Of a DNA stretch of 64,000 nt, positions 60,101 to 64,000 are shown in pieces (the stretch's first letter is position 1; every line of letters starts with the position of its first letter). This DNA comes from Sphaerolaimus hirsutus (Eukaryota; Nematoda; Chromadorea; Monhysterida; Sphaerolaimidae), in the NCBI GenBank assembly GCA_964036195.1, contig OZ038458.1, positions 17,125,832 through 17,189,831 of the forward strand, written 5' to 3'. The notes beneath the pieces were generated by a model, which did not search any database, was not told where the DNA came from, and saw only the letters and a list, made by a program, of their open reading frames with translations. The position numbers were made by a program, and so were the translations under genes.

Positions 60101-63100
60101 TCGATACTTCCCAAATCGCCGAGCCGTCCAATAATCCCTTTGATCTTGCCGTCTTTCTGCGCGCGCAGCAAAGTGTTCAGGGCGCCCTTTCCACCTTTCG
60201 CGGCTTTCTGCTGCTGCAGGCGCTCTTCGCAGTCGGTTTTGTTTTGCAACCGATTCGAGTACTGAAAAAGTGGGCGGGGCTTGGTTGAATGAATGTTCCT
60301 GTTTTTTTATTATTGGATGTGTGAATTTGTGAAAAATGGATAGGTGGATAGCTGGGCGACTTGGGGGGGGGGGGGTTAGAGGATAGTAGCCAAAAAATTT
60401 GCCTCCGGGATAGATAGATAGCTGGGCGGTTTATCCCCTAGGAAACCCCTGTGCGGAACCGTGTTCAAATGCACATATAGGGGTCTCGAATGGGGGCGGG
60501 GTTGGGGGGATACCTATCTATCTATCCCGGAGGCCGCTCAGCTATTTATCCCGGAGGCAAAATTTTGGGCTACTACCCCCTAACCCCACCCCCTAAATCG
60601 CCCAGCTATCTACCTATCTGGAGCGATTTTTGAGGAACTATACACCAATTTTCGCTCAAAATCGCTATTTTTCATACCTTTTTATAGATTTTCACTTCTA
60701 AAATCATAGCTCTGGTTCCTATTTGCATATTTTCAGCTATTTTTAGTACTAAATGCTCTTGTATACCATTTTTGAGCTATTTTACACCTACTTTTAGCGA
60801 TTTTTCTCTCTTGTCTTCCTTCTATGCCCCGAAAAAGCCTATATATCGAACCACAACAACCCCCCCCCAGAAAAATTTTCAGCTATCTATCCCTCCGGAG
60901 GAGCGATTTGCCATCTATCCAACCACTCAGAGGGTCGAAATTGAAGATACCCCTGTGCACATGGCAATATAAATTCCTTTTCGACATTGCTGCATCTACC
61001 ATTGAAAATTGTCCAGCTACCTAAATTGAACTAAAATTGAGTTGACACAGAAACAGTTGACATCCAGTGTTTGTGGTGCCAATACGTAACAATCTTTCAA
61101 TACAGCTCACTCATAACCAGAAAAAACACCCGCAGGAAAAATCAGGGACGTACGCAGGATTTTTGAGCGGGGGGGGGCGGATTGTATACGGAGTCCGGCG
61201 AACGGGGGGGGGGCGGCGCGCCCCCCCCCCTATAATTTGGCCCTATAGTAAAGGAATGGAGCCATGGCGCTGGCGCCATTTGTAGGCGCCAGCGCCATGG
61301 CAGTATTGGCGTTGGCGCTGGCGCCAACGTATACTATATCGGTACCTATTAAGACCTAGATATAGTTACTATGACCACGTGGGGCACTTTTATAATGCTG
61401 TTCGGACTCCTGAAATTATACATTTAAGAACGCGGTGGGGTTTGCGCGCTTGCGCCGTTGGGCGTCCTTGGGAAAAATAGAAAAAAAATTATAACAAAAA
61501 AATCAATAATTAAAAAACGCAACTTCATTACCATAAGTGATTTAAAAATTGTCAACCAACCGTTTTGGCCAACTGCGGCTCTACTGCCTCCAACTTTGTC
61601 AACTCTTCCTGTGTAGTTTTCTGTTCACCTTTCAACGTCTCCAAATACGTGCGCGCATTCTCACGGTCCCTGGAAAGTAAATGAAGACTTTGAGATTGGT
61701 GGGCGGAGTTTCAATCCATGCTTAGTGGTTGAGCTTTGATTTGATTTGATTCGATTTGACTGGGTTCGATTCCTGGCTACACTGCAGTTCTACTGCGTAC
61801 CACAATGTATGCGCAGAATCCACCCTAATTTTATGAATAACATCCTGTTATAAATGTTGTAAATAATAGTACCATGTTAAAAACGGAATATTATGATGAA
61901 AAAACTGTACAATTTTTGTTCATTATTCACATGGGTCAGGGGACGTATCCAGGATTTTTGAGCGGGGGGGGCTGCTTGTTTACGGAGGCCGGCGAGGGGG
62001 GGGGGCTCAGCCCCCCCCCCTAAAATTTGAGCTACATAGTGGCGGAATGGCGCCATTAGTAAACGCCACACCATGGCGCGATTGACGTTGGCGCCAGCGC
62101 CATGAAACGCTGTATATGTATGTAAATATACATACAAAACAGCAAAAAGCACAACATTGAGTGTATTTATAGCGATTTGCGGCCACTTGGAGCAAATTTG
62201 ATGATAACACCTCATGTCTGGTGAAGAATGCGCGCTTGCACGCAAAAATTTTCACGCTGACGTTAAAAAAGTCGCATTTTCCGGTCACTTTCTGGTCTCG
62301 CCCCGGGAGGGGGGGGCTGCAGCCCCCCCCCCGCCCCACCCCCTGGATACGGCCCTGACATGGGTTACGGTGACGGGGGCCTCGCCGTAATGAAAACCCG
62401 GCCGTAATGAAAGCCTGGCTGTAATGTATGCCTACCCGGCCGTAATGAAAGCCTGGCCGTAATGTAGGGGATGCTACATTACGGCCAGGCTTTCATTACG
62501 GCCGGGTAGGCATACATTACAGCCAGGCTTTCATTACGGCCGGGTTTTCATTACGGCCGCTACACCCTCGGTTACGGTGTGTGGTCCGCTGAGTCTATTT
62601 TCCGATGTTTTGTGGAAAGCGCCTAAAAGCCTCACATAAGGCCCGGCTGAATACAGAAACTAAACACGGACAAACGTTTCATGCTTTTGCAATTTCTGTT
62701 CCGCTTCCTCAATTTTCAATCCCACTTCGCGCAACTTTTTCTGCTCTCTATTTTCATCCAATTTCAATCGATCCAATTCATTTTGCGCCTCGTCGCGGGA
62801 AGCTTTGCACTTGTCTTCGACCTGTGCGCGTTCGGCGAGCTGTTTTTCTAGATCGACGAGTTTTTCTTGGATCGGCTTCGTTTCTGAGTCGACTTCGTGT
62901 CGACCGGCGGCAACGGAAGCCTGGAATGTTGAGGGTTTAATCTTATGATTTATTTTGAAGTAATTTTGGGTGATAGTCTTCATGAATATGGTAGGTTTGA
63001 ATGTGGTAATGAAGTGGTCTTCTACCGTTTTTGTTTTATAAAAAAAACTTAAAAGGGGACAGTACCCAGTTCAGCCCGAAATTTAAAGCATTTTTAATCT

Positions 63101-63685
63101 GATGATTTCAGATTATTTTTCGCATCAAATACTGAACACAATTTTGGGGAAAAAATGAAAAATTCATCCTTGGGTAAACGTATAATGATTGAACAGGAAC
63201 ATTTGTCATTTTTGACAAGTTATGACATGCATGAGTTCTTGATGGCACGGTGCCAGTAAAGATATAAATAATAGATACCCACGCACACTAGTTTACGGTG
63301 GGAATTACTGAAACCGATAGATCAGTTTTGACGCATTTGAGCTTACCGGAATGAGGAGTCAGTCAACCTTAAAAAGGTTAAAAACTTTCCGAAATATCGG
63401 TCGCAAACAAGTGAGCGAGTGCACTAATAACTGACCTCAACGTTTTTCTCCCTCTCTTCACACTCTTCAACCTCCTTCCTAAGTTGTTCAATTTTGGCCG
63501 GCAAAGTGTCGCCACTTTTCCGAGCAGTGTCCAATTCCTTTTCACATTTGTCTTTTTCTTTTCTGAGCTCCTGTTTCTGGAGAATGCGTTCCGAGCGACT
63601 TTGTTTGTTCGCGTCGCCAGCATCGTCTAATTCTTTCTTTCTTTCTTGGACGGCTGCATATTTTTTCTCGATGGACTCAAGTTCC
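40880..63685 (-). CDS. SMC4: Condensin subunit SMC4, 3' 18 exons (5' end outside window)
   Basis: SMC4 is the ATPase partner of SMC2 in condensin, which compacts mitotic chromosomes. Eighteen exons run from 63685 down to 40913, or to a stop at 40880. Phases agree at every junction, giving about 1,034 codons of a protein usually near 1,300. Order: N-terminal coiled coil, hinge (KIKGIIGRLGDLGSIDEK then YDVAAS), the SMC motif NGQVVDPSGTMTGGG, C-terminal coiled coil, an acidic SMC4-type linker (LPKYDDRVIERW), then the C-terminal head with NLSGGEKTLASLALVFAL and the Walker B motif YVMDEIDAALD. The hinge and linker point to SMC4, not SMC2. The first ATPase half (Walker A) must lie right of the window. 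Introns range from 68 bp (43660-43727) to 4.6 kb and are packed with MITEs. Confidence 0.96.
42342..42759. mobile_element. hAT-like MITE, CAGTG...GGCTACGCCACTG ends, in SMC4 intron
   Basis: Right end CCTGGCTACGCCACTG; the left end is shortened to CAGTGATTTTTGAGCGGGG. CACACACC lies at 42334-42341 and 42760-42767 (exact). C/G-runs sit near both ends, with a GCGCTGGCGCC block inside. Confidence 0.88.
43019..43201. mobile_element. Foldback with GGCCCTGCACACACTGG ends
   Basis: Left GGCCCTGCACACACTGGTTT, right AAAACTAGTGTGTGTGGGC. TTTTCACC and TGTGAAAACT words pair inside. Same superfamily as 39821-39973. Confidence 0.6.
43203..43564. mobile_element. TACCGTA/TTCGAGG MITE lacking its first bases
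   Basis: Starts ATTACCTCGAATTATCC, ends TTCGAGGTGATACGGTA, only 25 bp from SMC4 exon 15. Interior ATGTATGCAATGTACATGATG block. Confidence 0.75.
43589..48535 (-). CDS. SMC4: SMC4 exons 13-15: linker before the C-terminal head
   Basis: Exons 48408-48535, 43728-43838 and 43589-43659. LPKYDDRVIERW, then VDKRAIEEFKKR and EQKYLECYELLEEATKRRED, matching the SMC4 segment before the head. Exons 13 and 14 are separated by the 4.6-kb repeat-filled intron, exons 14 and 15 by only 68 bp. Confidence 0.9.
43856..44303. mobile_element. 448-bp TIR element adjoining an SMC4 3' splice site
   Basis: About 50 bp at each end are inverted copies (TAGCAGGATTCTCTCC...GGTTCTCTACAATT). In the sense of SMC4 it ends 17 nt before exon 14, so the splice acceptor follows it almost directly. 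Confidence 0.75.
44340..44840. repeat. Degenerate 25-30 bp tandem repeat, ATGGCACCCCCTGGGGACC
   Basis: About 17 units of AAAAATGGCACCCCCTGGGG plus a C-run. Frames on both strands are repeat artefacts. Confidence 0.9.
44841..45270. repeat. 30-bp tandem repeat, AAACTCAGCCCCTAATTTGG
   Basis: About 14 units of TAAACTCAGCCCCTAATTTG plus GAAACTCCCA. A second short block of the same unit occurs at 47700-47890 beyond the 116-bp array. Confidence 0.9.
45271..47690. repeat. About 116-bp satellite-like array with higher-order copies, in SMC4 intron
   Basis: Units contain GGTTATGGTAATGTAGTGTC, TTTCAAATCAGTGCAATCAG and AAATGCATCATTTCACAATT. TTAAGCCCTGGGCATATTTG marks a higher-order variant at about 46193, 46511 and 46978. 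No coding signal. Confidence 0.9.
48825..56450 (-). CDS. SMC4: SMC4 exons 8-12: C-terminal coiled coil
   Basis: Exons 56171-56450, 53663-53808, 51879-52067, 49355-49531 and 48825-49002. All are strongly coiled-coil except the last, which ends in an acidic, low-complexity stretch (ASTEEDEENEGG). Donors are GTGATT, GTTTGT, GTTGGT, GTGGGT and GTGTTC. The ends of exon 7 (GTCTGT) and exon 9 (GTTTGT) are the least certain. Confidence 0.9.
50302..50695. mobile_element. hAT-like MITE, CAGGGACGTATCCAGG ends, C/G-runs
   Basis: CAGGGACGTATCCAGGATTT to CCTGGATACGGCCCTG, flanked by AGTCAATG at 50294-50301 and 50696-50703 (exact). Close relative of 61937-62357. Confidence 0.93.
50969..51664. mobile_element. 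hAT-like MITE, TAGGGTTCAAACG ends, ATATCGA words
   Basis: TAGGGTTCAAACGATATATC to ATATCGTTTGAACCCTA, flanked by GTGTCACC at 50961-50968 and 51665-51672 (exact). ATATCGAATATCGA words at both ends, ordinary AT-rich sequence between. Confidence 0.93.
52188..53515. mobile_element. 1.33-kb palindromic element, second copy, in SMC4 intron
   Basis: AACTGCGTTCGGATCACGTC to GATCCGGACGCAGTT, with the same internal hairpin (ATGCCCCACTGAGGAATTTT) as 6484-7814. Lengths are 1328 and 1331 bp. Located between exons 9 and 10. Confidence 0.85.
53844..54497. mobile_element. hAT-like MITE, TAGGGTTGG ends, AAATCGATTTTTTT words
   Basis: TAGGGTTGGAAAAAAATAG to TCGCTTGCCAACCCTA. Flanks (ATAGTCAA and CACATGAA) do not match, so the two ends may come from different insertions or a rearrangement. 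Confidence 0.7.
54522..55241. mobile_element. hAT-like MITE, TAGGGATGG ends, AAAGCGCTTTTTTT words
   Basis: TAGGGATGGAAAAAAGCGC to GCGCTTGCCATCCCTA, flanked by TTCTAATC at 54514-54521 and 55242-55249 (exact). Confidence 0.93.
55262..55660. mobile_element. Reverse copy of the CAGTGGCGTAGCCAGG element, left end lost
   Basis: Ends AAAAATCCTGGCTACGCCACTG-type sequence at 55660. The rest is the inverse of 42342-42759, including the GGCGCC block at 55520-55550. No left terminus or duplication found. Confidence 0.65.
56578..57134. mobile_element. hAT-like MITE, TAGGGTTGG ends, AAAACATCGGCC / AAAAACG words
   Basis: TAGGGTTGGCCGATG to GTTTTTTTTCCAACCCTA, flanked by GGTATATT at 56570-56577 and 57135-57142 (exact). 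Between SMC4 exons 7 and 8. Confidence 0.92.
57431..57871. mobile_element. hAT-like MITE, TAGGGTTCAAACGGGATCC ends, GATCCC words
   Basis: TAGGGTTCAAACGGGATCCC to AATCCCGTTTGAACCCTA. Flanks CGAAGGCG and CGGAGGCG agree at 7 of 8. CCCGATCCCGATCCC words fill both ends. Shares termini with 50969-51664 (ATATCGA words) and 63791 (GGTCCC words). Confidence 0.9.
58033..58798 (-). CDS. SMC4: SMC4 exons 6-7: hinge exit and GTMTGGG motif
   Basis: Exons 58624-58798 and 58033-58175. Exon 6 has SPEDCPLLFDLI and RDTLVASDMTQARRI, exon 7 GQVVDPSGTMTGGG, all in the order seen in animal SMC4. The junction needs the donor A/GTTGGT to rebuild the Asn of TLNG. Confidence 0.94.
59040..59348. mobile_element. GGCCC-GCACGC/AGTTGAC foldback abutting the SMC4 exon 5 donor
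   Basis: Right end TCAACTAGTGCGTGCAGGGCC at 59348 lies 7 bases from the exon 5 border. The left end is near GCAAATGTCAACTGGTCCCG. Inner AAGCTTGCT words match 39821-39973. Confidence 0.65.
59356..60261 (-). CDS. SMC4: SMC4 exons 4-5: hinge domain
   Basis: Exons 60094-60261 and 59356-59586. The hinge starts KIKGIIGRLGDLGSIDEK and continues YDVAAS, then LDDIVIENN, matching the SMC4 dimerisation hinge that binds SMC2. Donors are GTGAGT and GTTGGT; the latter is fixed by frame with exon 6, though GTAGGC four bases on is an alternative that would shift the frame. Confidence 0.93.
60340..60960. repeat. Foldback with AGATAGATAGCTGGGCG / AGCTATCTATCTATCC words
   Basis: 60345-60430 is inverted relative to 60505-60625. 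The tail (60620-60960) matches the blocks at 35060, 36770 and 40200. In the SMC4 intron between exons 3 and 4. Confidence 0.65.
61143..61330. mobile_element. One-ended CAGGGACGTACGCAGG hAT-like fragment
   Basis: Left terminus and G-runs as in 61937-62357, followed by a GGCGCTGGCGCC block. No right end found. Confidence 0.6.
61561..63685 (-). CDS. SMC4: SMC4 exons 1-3 in window: N-terminal coiled coil
   Basis: Exons 63436-63685, 62676-62920 and 61561-61669. They encode heptad-like, charged coil (ELESIEKKYAAVQERKKEL; IEEAEQKLQKHET; LETLKGEQKTTQEELTKLE). Donors are GTCAGT, GTTTGT and GTTGGT. The first exon starts at phase 2, so at least one more exon lies upstream. Confidence 0.93.
61937..62357. 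mobile_element. hAT-like MITE, CAGGGGACGTATCCAGG ends
   Basis: Ends CCTGGATACGGCCCTG; ACATGGGT at 61929-61936 and 62358-62365 (exact). One extra G at the left terminus compared with 50302-50695. Between SMC4 exons 2 and 3. Confidence 0.92.
62384..62557. repeat. Perfect hairpin, 84-bp arms and 6-bp loop, CCGTAATGAAAGCCTGG words
   Basis: 62384-62467 is the exact inverse of 62474-62557. Each arm is made of five GCCGTAATG-type words. No mismatch in 84 pairs, so it is recent or maintained. In an SMC4 intron. Confidence 0.95.
63285..63375. repeat. Interspersed AGTTTACGG...TTTACCGGAATGAG word block
   Basis: CACACTAGTTTACGG, then GCATTTGAGCTTACCGGAAT. Related blocks at 19200-19320, 33000-33060, 36010-36070, 37850-37990 and 38600-38660, often near the kinase genes. 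Confidence 0.45.
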
Positions 63686-63790
63686 CTGTGAGGTTGGAAA
63701 ATGTGGCACTTGATTTCGGGTGCAAAATTAATAATGCGCATGTCGGCAAGCCAATTGGATTCATTTTCAAGGTTTTTTATTATTATCAAT

Positions 63791-64000
63791 TAGGGTTCAA
63801 ACGGGACCGCGGTCCCGGTACATGGTTCGGCAAAAAGTCGGGACTGGGGCAGTCCCGGTCCCGGTCCCGGTCCCGACACCCCAGTCCCGGTCCCGGTCCC
63901 GGTCCCGACAATTGAAAAAGGCCAGTCCCGGTCCCGGTCCCGGTCCCGACCACCCAGTCCCGGTCCCGGTCCCGGAATTTTTCAGCGGTCCCGATAAGAA
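63791..64000. mobile_element. hAT-like MITE, TAGGGTTCAAACGGGACC start, GGTCCC words (runs off window)
   Basis: TAGGGTTCAAACGGGACCGC followed by reiterated CCCGGTCCCGGTCCC words to the window edge. Same terminus as 57431-57871 with GGTCCC in place of GATCCC. Confidence 0.75.

Noticed and set aside
59809-60288. 159-codon plus-strand frame
   Set aside because: It runs antisense through SMC4 exon 4 (hinge) and adjacent intron; conservation belongs to the minus strand.
1-64000. tRNA, rRNA, viral or transposase genes
   Set aside because: I looked for cloverleaf, rRNA-like and integrase/transposase signatures by eye and found none I could support.

Overview
The window is eukaryotic nuclear DNA, almost certainly from an animal or a close relative whose lineage I cannot name. 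It has spliced protein genes with typical metazoan sequence (nucleoside diphosphate kinase, condensin SMC4), AT-rich intergenic DNA, and a very dense load of short non-autonomous DNA transposons. I saw no rRNA, tRNA, CRISPR array or transposase gene. One 200-base N gap lies at 20308-20507.

Layout. From 1 to about 34 kb the DNA is mostly nested foldback elements and MITEs. Scattered in it, all on the minus strand, are small genes for predicted secreted peptides: four members of one 46-73 residue family (9.2-9.6, 15.6-16.3, 18.35-18.8 and 27.8 kb), a fifth truncated member (29.0 kb), and an unrelated six-cysteine secreted protein of 126 residues (14.1-15.2 kb). A 39-bp tandem array fills 23.9-26.8 kb. 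Two complete NDP kinase genes lie on the plus strand at 34.4-35.9 and 37.4-39.0 kb. From 40.9 kb to beyond the right edge is SMC4 on the minus strand, convergent with the kinases. I could place 18 SMC4 exons, about 1,034 codons with phase kept at every junction; the N-terminal ATPase exons lie outside the window. Its introns hold many transposons and, in the 4.6-kb intron at 43.8-48.4 kb, several satellite-like arrays.

The main result is a set of candidate introners. The secreted-peptide paralogues carry introns that are all copies of one hairpin element. It has inverted ends (GTGCCAGTCCC at one end, GGGACTGCCCC at the other) and usually a CAG at each flank. The introns lie at different codons in different paralogues, and a paralogue without the insertion shows the intact coding sequence. 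The element and its CAG duplication together supply both splice sites.

The second result is a group of hAT-like MITEs with ends such as TAGGGATGG, TAGTGATGG, CAGGGTTGG and TAACGATGG. Most are bounded by exact 8-bp target duplications that can be read directly. Each family is filled with its own reiterated short word (GGCGCC, TCGAAAAT, GATCCC, ATATCGA, TTTTATTTTA and others), and they nest inside one another.
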